Source of the DNA: an uncultured Eubacterium sp.
GTDB lineage: Bacteria > Bacillota > Clostridia > Oscillospirales > Acutalibacteraceae
Direction of reading: 5' to 3'
Assembly: GCF_934525195.1 (NCBI RefSeq)
Contig: NZ_CAKSZA010000007.1
Span: 61,995 to 125,994 of the forward strand
Length of the DNA stretch: 64,000 nt
A model generated the notes under the pieces. The model ran no database searches. It was not told the DNA's origin and saw nothing but the letters and a program-made list of their open reading frames with translations. A program made the position numbers and the translations under genes. Shown in pieces: positions 15,878 to 24,620 of this stretch (positions are counted from its first letter, which is position 1; each line of letters opens with the position of its first letter).

Positions 15878-16493
15878 TTTCAGCACCTCGCTCTCCAATC
15901 AAATCAGCAACATACACGGTATAATAAAAGCTGCCGTTTTCTGCAAAATTCACATAAGGCAAGCACATCACAAGCGAATTTTTCTTCTTAAAATTCTTGA
16001 TTTCATCGCGCGAAATCATATAATCCACACTGCTGATTTTATATGTATAGGTGCTGTTTTCATAAAATTCAACATCAATCTTATTGCCTATCTTTGACTT
16101 GTGAAGATTTCTAAACACTGCGTCGGAATTCTTGCCAACAATCATTACGCAGCCGTCATTCCACGGCTCGGTTGAACCTTTTATAAGCGAAGCAACCTCT
16201 GTGCTCTCATCCTCAGAATCATAAGTAATCGCACAGCCGAGAGCCGCATCTTCTGAGCTTAGCCAACCCACAAAGCGATTATGTTTCAACTCGGAAAAGC
16301 TGTTATATTTTGTCGGGAACATATCATAGTCCTCAACGTTATACTGCGTAACCGCATGCACCTTATCGGTTGCAACAGGCAACGAAGCAATAAATTTCGG
16401 CACAACAATAGTGGCTGTTATTATCAAACCCGCAAGAACAAACAACGGATAAACAACCGCTCTTTTGATATATGACGATTTTAATTTGTTCAT
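15870..16493 (-). CDS. Sortase-fold protein lacking catalytic His and Arg (pseudo-sortase)
   Basis: 207 residues with one N-terminal membrane segment (about 11-33) and an extracytoplasmic domain shaped like a class C/D sortase. The segment DGCVMIVGKNSDAVFRNL corresponds to the strand and GHN loop that normally hold the catalytic histidine, but Lys121 stands there. Cys177 in LVMCLPY matches the catalytic TC-PY strand. The partner arginine position holds tyrosine (SFYYTVYVA). With only the cysteine kept, transpeptidase activity is unlikely. The start at 16493 has AGGAG upstream. It is translationally coupled to the membrane protein downstream. The sortase call rests on pattern reading and should be checked by structure prediction. 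Confidence 0.6.
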   Translation of the reverse strand: MNKLKSSYIKRAVVYPLFVLAGLIITATIVVPKFIASLPVATDKVHAVTQYNVEDYDMFPTKYNSFSELKHNRFVGWLSSEDAALGCAITYDSEDESTEVASLIKGSTEPWNDGCVMIVGKNSDAVFRNLHKSKIGNKIDVEFYENSTYTYKISSVDYMISRDEIKNFKKKNSLVMCLPYVNFAENGSFYYTVYVADLIGERGAENE

Positions 16494-16552
16494 TTCATAC
16501 TCCTAAAAAATATATTTATTTAATTATATATTAAAACCCGACAAAACACAAG

Positions 16553-16587
16553 AAAAAAGTACCCTCTCCTAAGAAAGGGCACTTTTG
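16553..16587 (-). terminator. Terminator of nifJ
   Basis: AAAGTGCCCTTTC pairs imperfectly with GAGAGGGTACTTT around CTTAG on the minus strand, followed by a T-rich tract. It lies just past the end of nifJ. Confidence 0.6.
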
Positions 16588-16601
16588 TTAATTATTATCG
16601 A

Positions 16602-19600
16602 TTATTCTGCGTCAGGAGCATAGTAATCAACAAGCTTTGCAAGCTTATTGTACTTTTCGATAGAATTATCGGCAGCGATAGCAAAGAGTTGTTCTGCCTT
16701 GCCAGGGAACGATCTCTTAAGAGCAGAATATCTTGTTTCACCCTCGATGAATTCTACATAGTCAGCTGATGGAGCCTTCGAATCAAGGCTAAATGGATTC
16801 TTGCCTTCAGCGATGAGAGCAGGATTGTAACGGAAGAGGTTCCAATAACCTGCTGCAACAGCCTTCTTTTGTTCCATCTGGTTGAATGGCATCTTGATAC
16901 CGTGGTTGATACAAGGTGCGTAGCAGATAACGATTGATGGACCGTTGTAAGCAGCTGCTTCTTGGAATGCCTTCAAGCACTGGTTAGCATTTGCACCCAT
17001 AGCAACCTGTGCAACATATACATAACCATAAGACATAGCGATTTGAGCCAAGTCTTTCTTCTTAACAACCTTACCTGATGCTGCGAATTTAGCAACAGCA
17101 CCTGTCGGAGTTGCCTTTGAAGCCTGTCCGCCTGTGTTTGAGTAAACCTCTGTATCGAATACAACGATATTTACATTTTCGTTTGAAGCGATAACATGGT
17201 CAAGACCGCCGAAGCCGATATCGTATGCCCAGCCGTCACCGCCAAAGATGAACTGATACTTCTTAGCTGCATAGTCTGCATCCTTGAGGAAATCTGCTGC
17301 TGCGTCTGCTGCTTCGCCTGTAAGGCTTGCTGACTTAAGAGCCGAGATAAGAGCTGCTGCGTCTGCTTCGTTCTTTTCAGCGTCTTCATATGTTGAAAGC
17401 CAAGAATCAGCCTCCTTAACGCCTGCCTTTGAAAGAACTTCCGCATCTGCTGCAAGTCTTTCTCTGATTTGCTTTTGAGCAAGGTACATACCGTAACCGA
17501 ACTCTGCGTTATCCTCAAAGAGTGAGTTTGACCAAGCAGGACCGTGACCGTTCTTGTCAACTGTGTATGGTGTTGATGGAGCAGAACCACCCCAGATTGA
17601 TGAACAACCTGTTGCGTTTGCAATGTACATCTTGTCACCGTAAAGCTGTGTAACAAGCTTTGCGTAAGGTGTTTCACCACAGCCTGCGCAAGCACCTGAG
17701 AACTCAAGATATGGCTTTCTGAACTGAACACCGATTGTATTTGGAGTAAGTACTTCAGGCTTTGCAGGAGTATCTACAAGAGCGTCGAAAGACTTTTGTA
17801 CATGGAGCTGTGAAGCGATTGGCTTCATTGTGAGTGACTTTGTTGGGCAAACATTTGCACAAGAGCCACATCCTGTACAGTCGAGAGCAGAAATGATGAG
17901 TGCATACTGATAATCTGTTCTCTTATGTTTAATCATTGTTGTGCCTTCAGGAGCTGCCTTTGCCTCATCTTCATTCATAACGATTGGTCTGATAACAGCG
18001 TGAGGACAAACCATTGAACAAAGGTTACATTGAGCACACTTTGTCGGATCCCATTCAGGAACAGAGATAGCGATACCTCTCTTTTCGAATGCAGCAGAAC
18101 CCTGAGGATATACACCGTCTGCGCTGTCAACAAATGCTGATACAGGGAGGTCGTCACCGTGGAGTCTGCCGACAGGGTCAAGAATGTTCTTAACAAACTT
18201 CTTCATTTCAGGTCTGTCTGTTGCAACATGCATTTCTGCCTTTTCGTCAACAGCATCCTTCCAAGAAGCAGGAACGTCAATCTTAACAACTTCCTTGGAA
18301 CCTCTGTCGATACCGTTGCAGTTAGCGTTTACAACAGCTTCGCCCTTCTTTGAGAACTTTGCAACAACCTTTTCTTTCATATAGCCGATTGCTTCATCAA
18401 CAGGAAGAATTCCGCTGATTGTAAAGAATGCCGACTGAAGAATTGTTGAAGCTCTGCCCGGAAGTCCGACTTCCTCTGCAATCTTGATACCGTTGATTGT
18501 GTAGAGGTTGATGTCATTCTCTGCAATATATCTCTTCATAGAAGCAGGGAGTTCCTTGTCGAGTTCTTCAGGAGTCCAGATACAGTTGAGGAGGAATGTA
18601 CCGCCCGGTACGAGGTCCTGAACCATATCATACTTTGTTACGTATGAAGGATTGTGGCAAGCAACGAAGTTTGCCTTATTAATCAAATAAGTTGATGTAA
18701 TTGGTGATGAACCAAAACGAAGGTGAGATACAGTGATACCGCCTGACTTCTTTGAGTCATAGAAGAAATAACCCTGTGCGTACATATCTGTGTGGTCACC
18801 GATAATCTTGATAGAGTCCTTATTAGCACCTACTGTACCGTCTGAACCAAGACCCCAGAACTTACAAGAAGTTGTGCCTGCAGGAGTTGTGTCAGGTGTT
18901 TCTGTGATAGGCAATGAAAGATTTGTAACGTCATCGTCGATTGAAAGTACGAACTGCTTCTTTGGTTCAGGAGCGTTCATATTTGCAAATACAGCGATAA
19001 TGTGAGCAGGAAGAGTATCCTTTGAGCCCAAGCCGTAACGACCGCCGTATACAGGAACTGAATCAAACTTTGAATCCTTGAGTGCTGCCACAACATCAAG
19101 ATAAAGTGGTTCGCCGAGTGAACCCGGCTCTTTAGTTCTGTCGATAACAGAAATGTGCTTTACAGTTTCAGGCAATGCGCCGATGAGGTGCTTTGCAGAG
19201 AACGGTCTGTAAAGGTGAACACATACCATACCAACCTTTTCGCCTCTTGCGTTGAGGAAGTCAACTGTTTCTTTGATAGTGTCACAAACTGAACCCATAG
19301 CGATGATTACACGCTCTGCGTCAGGTGCACCGTAGTAGTTAAAGAGTTGATAGTTTGTGCCGATTTTCTCATTAACCTTTGCCATATATGCTTCTGTTGC
19401 AGAAACAGCATCAGCATAGTACTTGTTACAAGCTTCTCTGTGCTGGAAGAAGATATCTGAGTTTTCTGCAGAACCACGAAGAACAGGGCGTTCCGGATTC
19501 AATGCTCTTGCTCTGAAATCTGCAACATCCTGTGGGTCAAGCATATCTCTTAGATCTTCATAATCCCAAGTTTCAATCTTCTGAACTTCGTGAGAAGTAC

Positions 19601-20123
19601 GGAAACCGTCAAAGAAATGAAGATATGGAACACGGCTCTTGAGAGTTGCAAGGTGAGCAACCGCACCAAGGTCCATAACCTCTTGAACATTTGCCGAGCA
19701 AAGCATAGCATAGCCTGTTTGACGGCATGCCATAACGTCTGAGTGGTCACCGAAAATGTTGAGTGCGTGAGTTGATACGCAACGAGCAGAAACGTGAATT
19801 ACGCTTGGAATAAGCTCGCCGGCAATCTTGTACATATTTGGGATCATCAAAAGAAGACCCTGTGATGCTGTGTAAGTAGTTGTCAATGCACCTGCTGAAA
19901 GTGAGCCGTGAACAGCACCTGCCGCACCTGCTTCAGATTCAAGCTCGGCAACCTTTACGGTTTGACCGAATAAATTTTTTACACCCTTTGCTGCCATAGC
20001 ATCTGTTTCTTCTGCCATTGGTGAAGAAGGTGTAATAGGATAGATAGCCGCAACTTCAGTAAACGCATAGCTTACATGAGCAGCTGCGCTGTTACCATCC
20101 ATGGTTTTTTTAGCTCTTGCCAT
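16602..20123 (-). CDS. nifJ: Pyruvate:ferredoxin (flavodoxin) oxidoreductase
   Basis: 1173-residue single-chain enzyme oxidising pyruvate to acetyl-CoA and CO2 with reduction of ferredoxin, central to clostridial fermentation. The start at 20123 (MARAKKTMDGNSAAAHVSYA) has GGAGGG upstream. Domains in order are the pyrimidine-binding/pyruvate domain with YPITPSSPMAE, the domain III/gamma region (GLGSDGTVGANKDSIKII), two [4Fe-4S] ferredoxin motifs (CAQCNLCSMVCPH and CTGCGSCANVCP), the proximal-cluster CAGCGETPY, and the TPP-binding C-terminal region (GGDGWAYDIGFGGLDHV). The promoter lies at 20192-20220, and a palindrome covers the early leader. Confidence 0.97.
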   Translation of the reverse strand: MARAKKTMDGNSAAAHVSYAFTEVAAIYPITPSSPMAEETDAMAAKGVKNLFGQTVKVAELESEAGAAGAVHGSLSAGALTTTYTASQGLLLMIPNMYKIAGELIPSVIHVSARCVSTHALNIFGDHSDVMACRQTGYAMLCSANVQEVMDLGAVAHLATLKSRVPYLHFFDGFRTSHEVQKIETWDYEDLRDMLDPQDVADFRARALNPERPVLRGSAENSDIFFQHREACNKYYADAVSATEAYMAKVNEKIGTNYQLFNYYGAPDAERVIIAMGSVCDTIKETVDFLNARGEKVGMVCVHLYRPFSAKHLIGALPETVKHISVIDRTKEPGSLGEPLYLDVVAALKDSKFDSVPVYGGRYGLGSKDTLPAHIIAVFANMNAPEPKKQFVLSIDDDVTNLSLPITETPDTTPAGTTSCKFWGLGSDGTVGANKDSIKIIGDHTDMYAQGYFFYDSKKSGGITVSHLRFGSSPITSTYLINKANFVACHNPSYVTKYDMVQDLVPGGTFLLNCIWTPEELDKELPASMKRYIAENDINLYTINGIKIAEEVGLPGRASTILQSAFFTISGILPVDEAIGYMKEKVVAKFSKKGEAVVNANCNGIDRGSKEVVKIDVPASWKDAVDEKAEMHVATDRPEMKKFVKNILDPVGRLHGDDLPVSAFVDSADGVYPQGSAAFEKRGIAISVPEWDPTKCAQCNLCSMVCPHAVIRPIVMNEDEAKAAPEGTTMIKHKRTDYQYALIISALDCTGCGSCANVCPTKSLTMKPIASQLHVQKSFDALVDTPAKPEVLTPNTIGVQFRKPYLEFSGACAGCGETPYAKLVTQLYGDKMYIANATGCSSIWGGSAPSTPYTVDKNGHGPAWSNSLFEDNAEFGYGMYLAQKQIRERLAADAEVLSKAGVKEADSWLSTYEDAEKNEADAAALISALKSASLTGEAADAAADFLKDADYAAKKYQFIFGGDGWAYDIGFGGLDHVIASNENVNIVVFDTEVYSNTGGQASKATPTGAVAKFAASGKVVKKKDLAQIAMSYGYVYVAQVAMGANANQCLKAFQEAAAYNGPSIVICYAPCINHGIKMPFNQMEQKKAVAAGYWNLFRYNPALIAEGKNPFSLDSKAPSADYVEFIEGETRYSALKRSFPGKAEQLFAIAADNSIEKYNKLAKLVDYYAPDAE

Positions 20124-20160
20124 TGGAAATTCCCTCCATATAAAAAATTCAAAATAGCAA

Positions 20161-20220
20161 TTGGGCATAATTTGCCCAAGTTATCAATGTAATTATAGCA
20201 CTCTGTGTAGTCAAATTCAA
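20161..20220 (-). promoter_or_regulatory. nifJ promoter with palindromic site just after the transcription start
   Basis: TTGAAT (20220-20215), a 17-base spacer and TATAAT (20197-20192) on the minus strand place the start near 20185. TTGGGCATAATTTGCCCAA (20161-20179) is a perfect 7-bp inverted repeat at about +6 to +24. Its position suggests repressor control; it does not match the Rex consensus. Confidence 0.6.
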
Positions 20221-20282
20221 CATAATAAAATAAAAATTTTATTATATTGATTATTTTTTTGTAAAAAATTAACAAATGCAAA

Positions 20283-20311
20283 AAAGTTCTCCTGAAATCA
20301 AGGAGAACTTC
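20283..20311 (-). terminator. Terminator of the RluA-like/membrane protein operon
   Basis: AAGTTCTCCT pairs with AGGAGAACTT around a 7-base loop, and the minus-strand side continues with a T-run (TTTTTGC). Confidence 0.75.
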
Positions 20312-20323
20312 GACAAATTATAT

Positions 20324-20776
20324 TCACTTAATTCGAGCCTTGAATTCGTCATCAATGGCTTTGAGCGTGTGCTTTGTGGTCAGTCCAAGCTCAACAGTCA
20401 CCACGCTGTCGTCATCAAGAAAAATAATGATGTGCGAATAGCGGTCAACAAAATTCTTTTTTAAGCTCGCCTTAGTATCTCTGGCGGTTTGCACCTTGAC
20501 AATATGAGAATATTCAAACACATTGTTTTCATCAACGCCTGTAAATTCCACCTTGTCGGATGTAAAACGTACACCTGTTTTCAGCACTTCTTTAGCCATA
20601 AGCACAACGATTACGGCTGCAACGATTTCCACAAGAACATAGACTCCGACTTTCCAATCGAAACCCTCGGCAACCTTTTCACCGCAAAAATACGCATTGA
20701 CCGCAACTGCAACAGCCATAGCAAGCGTCACCGCCGCCGTAATCGGCGACAAGCACATAACAAATCTGTCTTTCAT
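20324..20776 (-). CDS. Small membrane protein of unknown function
   Basis: 150 residues starting MKDRFVMCLSPITA. Two membrane segments (about 7-27 and 40-62) are followed by a roughly 85-residue soluble domain rich in beta strands (VRFTSDKVEFTGVDENNVF, HIIIFLDDDSVVTVELG). This layout resembles bacterial PH-like membrane proteins. The ATG shares its first base with the TGA of the upstream pseudouridine synthase gene, so translation is coupled. No specific function was recognised. Confidence 0.7.
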   Translation of the reverse strand: MKDRFVMCLSPITAAVTLAMAVAVAVNAYFCGEKVAEGFDWKVGVYVLVEIVAAVIVVLMAKEVLKTGVRFTSDKVEFTGVDENNVFEYSHIVKVQTARDTKASLKKNFVDRYSHIIIFLDDDSVVTVELGLTTKHTLKAIDDEFKARIK

Positions 20777-21723
20777 CAATAAACCCTTTTCCTGAATTTT
20801 TCCAAAATCGGACAATCGGACGATTCAAATTCTCTGCCGTTGAGATATTCCAAAATCCCCGAATCGGTAGTGAAATTAAACCTCAACTTATACGAATAAA
20901 GTTCCTGCTTAAATCTGCCGTGATGAGAACCGTACTTGCCGTCATTGAGGAGCGGATGACCGATTGAAGCAAGGTGCGCCCTGATTTGGTGTGTTCTGCC
21001 AGTGAGGAGTTCAACCTCAACAAGCGACAAATCATTGTAACTGTCAAGCACCGTGTATTTCGTTCTGCACAGCTTACTGTCAGGCACTTCTTTCGTTGTG
21101 ATTTTCACCATATTTTTCTTGGTGTCTTTGGTAAGATATCCAACCAAAACATCGCTTTTTTTATCGAAAACACCCTCTGTAACGGTCAAATAAAGCTTGT
21201 CAATTTCTCTGTCCTTAATCTTTTGATTGAGGATTTTGAGCGATTGATAGTTCTTTGCGCCGATAACAATACCGCCCGTGTTTCGGTCAATTCTGTTGGC
21301 AAGTGACGGAGTGAAACTATTTTCTTCTTCAGGCTTATACTCGCCCTTGTCGTACAAATAGCGTTTCATAGACGCAACAAGGGTGTTGACATATTCCTTG
21401 CCGTCGGGATGACAAAGTTCGCCCTGCTTTTTATCCATAAGAATGATATTTTCATCTTCGTAGATAATCGACAACTCCTTTGGAGCAGAAAGAAAATCAT
21501 AATGTTTTTTCTTTTCCGCAAGCATATCGTCGGGCAAATAAAGGTCAATCACATCACCGTCACACAACACCTGTTCGGGCGTGCAACGCTTACGATTAAC
21601 CTTGATATTCTTTTTTCTGATTTGCTTGAACATCATAGATTTGGGAAGTGAAGCAAAATGTTTTTGCAAAAACTTGTCCACTCTCTGTCCCGCATCATTT
21701 GAATTTATAGTTACACTTTTCAT
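20776..21723 (-). CDS. RluA family pseudouridine synthase
   Basis: 315 residues. An N-terminal S4-like RNA-binding domain (GQRVDKFLQKHFASLPKS, VNRKRCTPEQVLCDGDVI) precedes a catalytic domain with the signature ANRIDRNTGGIVIGAKN, which carries the catalytic aspartate. LLTGRTHQIRAHLASIGHPL is the family's second conserved block. It converts uridine to pseudouridine in rRNA or tRNA; the target position cannot be told from sequence. It lies upstream of and coupled to the small membrane protein. Confidence 0.92.
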   Translation of the reverse strand: MKSVTINSNDAGQRVDKFLQKHFASLPKSMMFKQIRKKNIKVNRKRCTPEQVLCDGDVIDLYLPDDMLAEKKKHYDFLSAPKELSIIYEDENIILMDKKQGELCHPDGKEYVNTLVASMKRYLYDKGEYKPEEENSFTPSLANRIDRNTGGIVIGAKNYQSLKILNQKIKDREIDKLYLTVTEGVFDKKSDVLVGYLTKDTKKNMVKITTKEVPDSKLCRTKYTVLDSYNDLSLVEVELLTGRTHQIRAHLASIGHPLLNDGKYGSHHGRFKQELYSYKLRFNFTTDSGILEYLNGREFESSDCPILEKFRKRVY

Positions 21724-21777
21724 AGGTGTATTATATTCTATTTACAAACTATAGTCAAATACGAATTTAGATTTGAT

Positions 21778-23259
21778 TTACTCCAACTCTATTTTGAAGC
21801 AAAGGGGCATTGAATAATCCGCATTGCCTTTTGCTTTGAATTCCATATACCGTTTATTTCTTTCAAACGAAAGTTCCTCGCCCGTTGAAACAAGAGTTAC
21901 ACGGCGGACTATAACATCATGGTCAACCTTTTTGAACGCTTTTATTCTTACAGGCTTTGACACATTGGGTTTCATCCAAAAGGCATACACCGAGCCGTTT
22001 TTGTATGTAAAGCGAAAATCTCTGCTCTTGTACGGCTTTATTTTATTGTCTTGGAAGAATCCTTCCTTGGCATTAACCTTGCCCTCACCAAACATTTCCC
22101 AAGCGACTGTGTCATAAATTCCGTCGCCGTTTTTTTGCAACCATTTGCCGATTGAACGGAGTATTTTTGTTTCTTCCTTTGTAATCGTTCCGTCGGGCTT
22201 AGGGCCGACATTAAGAAGCATATTGCCGTTTTTGCTGACAATATCAATGAGGTCGGTAACAATATGATACGGCGTTTTGAAGTTATTTGTTTTTGTATAT
22301 CCCCACGAATTTTTGCCTATTGCCGTGCAGGTTTGCCAATGCTCGGGAGAAATATCGGTGAGTGCTCCACGCTCAACATCTCGAGTTGCAATTCCCGGTG
22401 CAAATGCGTTGCACTTGTAATTAATAGAAACATCTTTGCCCCACTCCAAAGCACGATTGTAATAATAAGCGGCAAATTTTTTAAGGTACGGCTTGAACGC
22501 TTTGTTATGAATCCACCAATCAAAATATACAACCGACGGTTGATATTTATCCACAAACTCACAGTTTCGCACCAACCAATCCTGCAAAAACTCCTCGGTA
22601 GGTGCGATGCCTCTTACATCATTTGTGGTTTGACCCATTTTTACCGCACCAAGTTCATCACAATAATAAGCCGGACCGTAAAAATCGGCGTAATTTTCAT
22701 CGTTTACATCACTGTCAATTGTTCTGCCCATATTCATAAAAAAGAAATGCTCTGCCCTGTGATTTGAAGCACAAAAAGTCAAACCCTGCTGTTCACAAGC
22801 TGCTTTTATTTCACCGACAACATCACGCTTAACGCCCATATCAACAGCGTTCCACCTGTTGAAATCGGTGCCGTACATTGCAAATCCGTCGTGATGTTCC
22901 GCAACAGGCATAACATATTTCGCACCGCTTTCTTTAAAGAGGCTCACCCATTCGTCGGCAGAAAAGTTTTCGCCCTTAAACATCGGAATAAAATCCTTAT
23001 AGCCAAAATCTTTTTGATTGCCGTATGTTTTTATGTGATAGCGATAAGCAGGCTTTGTTTTGTCGTACATTTCCCTGCTGTACCATTCGTTTGAATATCC
23101 GGGAACGCTGTAAACTCCCCAATGAATGAAGATGCCAAGCTTTGCATTCTTGTACCATTCGGGCGGTGTGTGAGTGTAAAGAGAAGCGTTGTTATCCTTG
23201 AATTTTCCGTTTGAAATAACAGAATCAATTTGAAGCAAATACTCGTTTTTTGTCATCAT
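21778..23259 (-). CDS. Alpha-L-fucosidase, glycoside hydrolase family 29
   Basis: 493 residues without a signal peptide, so probably cytoplasmic. The GH29 hallmark WYKNAKLGIFIHWGVYSVPG is near the N-terminus, followed by AEHHDGFAMYGTDFNRWNA and GLTFCASNHRAEHF. VVYFDWWIH holds the probable nucleophile, and LLNVGPKPDGTI is present. It releases fucose from oligosaccharides brought into the cell. The start could be either of two adjacent ATGs (23259 or 23256) after AGGAG. The upstream genes on the same strand are the iron alcohol dehydrogenase and the GPH transporter, but a hairpin with a T-tract lies in the 61-base gap before this gene. Confidence 0.9.
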   Translation of the reverse strand: MMTKNEYLLQIDSVISNGKFKDNNASLYTHTPPEWYKNAKLGIFIHWGVYSVPGYSNEWYSREMYDKTKPAYRYHIKTYGNQKDFGYKDFIPMFKGENFSADEWVSLFKESGAKYVMPVAEHHDGFAMYGTDFNRWNAVDMGVKRDVVGEIKAACEQQGLTFCASNHRAEHFFFMNMGRTIDSDVNDENYADFYGPAYYCDELGAVKMGQTTNDVRGIAPTEEFLQDWLVRNCEFVDKYQPSVVYFDWWIHNKAFKPYLKKFAAYYYNRALEWGKDVSINYKCNAFAPGIATRDVERGALTDISPEHWQTCTAIGKNSWGYTKTNNFKTPYHIVTDLIDIVSKNGNMLLNVGPKPDGTITKEETKILRSIGKWLQKNGDGIYDTVAWEMFGEGKVNAKEGFFQDNKIKPYKSRDFRFTYKNGSVYAFWMKPNVSKPVRIKAFKKVDHDVIVRRVTLVSTGEELSFERNKRYMEFKAKGNADYSMPLCFKIELE

Positions 23260-23267
23260 TCTCTCCT

Positions 23268-23299
23268 AAAAAAACAAGCCGCGGAATTAACCACGGCTT
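23268..23299 (-). terminator. Terminator or attenuator between alcohol dehydrogenase and fucosidase genes
   Basis: On the minus strand AAGCCGTGG pairs with CCGCGGCTT (one mismatch) and is followed by GTTTTTTTA, right in front of the AGGAG of the fucosidase gene. Confidence 0.7.
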
Positions 23300-23320
23300 A
23301 TTGATTTTTATTTAAAACAA

Positions 23321-24532
23321 TTATGCCATAAGTTTGCGAATAACAGCTTCGCAATCCTTTGCGTCCATAATCTTTGGAACAGGATAAAGCGGATTACCTT
23401 CCTTAAGCGCACGCTTAACGAGAATAGGCATATCCTCCTCCTTAATCATATCGAACTTTTCAGGGATATTCATAGCAGCATTCATTCTGCGGATTTCAGC
23501 AATAAATGCCTTGCCCTTTTCGTCCACTGACATTGACGGAGTTGTGATTCCGATAATATCCGCAAGCTTTGCGAGCTGTGGATATGCGGTTTCTCCATAA
23601 TAGTCGAGAACATAAGGCAAAATAACAGCGTTTGCCAAACCGTGAGGTGTGCCGTACAAACCGCCAATGTTATGTGCAATAGCGTGAACATAGCCAACAT
23701 AAGCGTGAGTGAAAGCACGACCTGCATAATAAGAGCCCTTGAGCATATTTCCTCTTGCCTCAAGATCCTTACCGTCATTATAAGCCTTTTCAAGATTCTC
23801 ATGAATGAGTTTGGTAGCAATCTCTGCCTCTCTGATAGTGTCCTTTGTGTTGCTGTGGCCGATATATGCCTCAACAGCATGAGTCAACGCATCCATACCT
23901 GTTGTCGAAGTGATGTGTGGTGGCAGACCTACGGTAAGTTCCGGGTCAAGCACAGCATACTTTGGACGAAGACAAGTATCATTGATTGCGTTTTTCTCAT
24001 GAGTTTCGGGATCGGTTACAACAGCAGCAACTGTTGTTTCTGAGCCTGAACCTGCAGTAGTCGGTACTGCAAAAAACGGTGGAAGCTTTTTGTGTACTTT
24101 AAGCTGGCCACGCATATCTCTAACTGATTGATTTGGCTTTACAACTCTTGCACCGGCAGCCTTTGCACAGTCCATAGCTGAACCGCCGCCGAATGCAATA
24201 ATGCCTTGACAACCGTTTTGGATATAAACATCCTTGCATTCCTCAATGCTAGGGATTGTTGGGTTTGGCTGAACACCGTCATAAATAGCATATTCAACGC
24301 CAACTTCATCAAGCTTTGCAAAAAGCGGATCAAGCATTTGGCGCTTCATAAATCCCTTACCTGTAACGACAAGAACCTTTTTAAGTCCTTTGTTCTTGAT
24401 AAGCTCAGGCAATTTAAGAACAGAGCCTGCACCTTCAAGAAGTTCCGGTTCGGACCAATCCATAAAGCACATAGCAACCTTAAATACGTTTTGGTAAATT
24501 CTGTACCAAATTTTCTTTAAAGTCCAGATCAT
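23321..24532 (-). CDS. Iron-containing (group III) alcohol dehydrogenase
   Basis: 403 residues. The NAD-binding part includes VVTGKGFMKRQMLDPL and IIAFGGGSAMDCAKA. The Fe-dependent part contains GMDALTHAVEAYIG (metal Asp/His) and HAIAHNIGGLYGTPHGLANA with further histidines. AGGAGG precedes the ATG at 24532. It reduces short aldehydes or oxidises alcohols or diols. Because it sits between a GPH sugar transporter and a fucosidase, a lactaldehyde/1,2-propanediol oxidoreductase role in fucose breakdown is plausible; this is context only. It has its own promoter at 24564-24592 and is followed by a terminator-like hairpin. Confidence 0.9.
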   Translation of the reverse strand: MIWTLKKIWYRIYQNVFKVAMCFMDWSEPELLEGAGSVLKLPELIKNKGLKKVLVVTGKGFMKRQMLDPLFAKLDEVGVEYAIYDGVQPNPTIPSIEECKDVYIQNGCQGIIAFGGGSAMDCAKAAGARVVKPNQSVRDMRGQLKVHKKLPPFFAVPTTAGSGSETTVAAVVTDPETHEKNAINDTCLRPKYAVLDPELTVGLPPHITSTTGMDALTHAVEAYIGHSNTKDTIREAEIATKLIHENLEKAYNDGKDLEARGNMLKGSYYAGRAFTHAYVGYVHAIAHNIGGLYGTPHGLANAVILPYVLDYYGETAYPQLAKLADIIGITTPSMSVDEKGKAFIAEIRRMNAAMNIPEKFDMIKEEDMPILVKRALKEGNPLYPVPKIMDAKDCEAVIRKLMA

Positions 24533-24563
24533 TTCTTTTCCTCCTTATAAAAAAATCAATTAT

Positions 24564-24592
24564 ATTCTACAAAAAAACTTTCAAAATTGCAA
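24564..24592 (-). promoter_or_regulatory. Promoter of the alcohol dehydrogenase gene
   Basis: TTGCAA (24592-24587), a 17-base spacer and TAGAAT (24569-24564) on the minus strand, in the gap after the transporter gene. Confidence 0.55.
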
Positions 24593-24620
24593 TAGTAAAT
24601 GTTAATTTTATCCAAATAAA

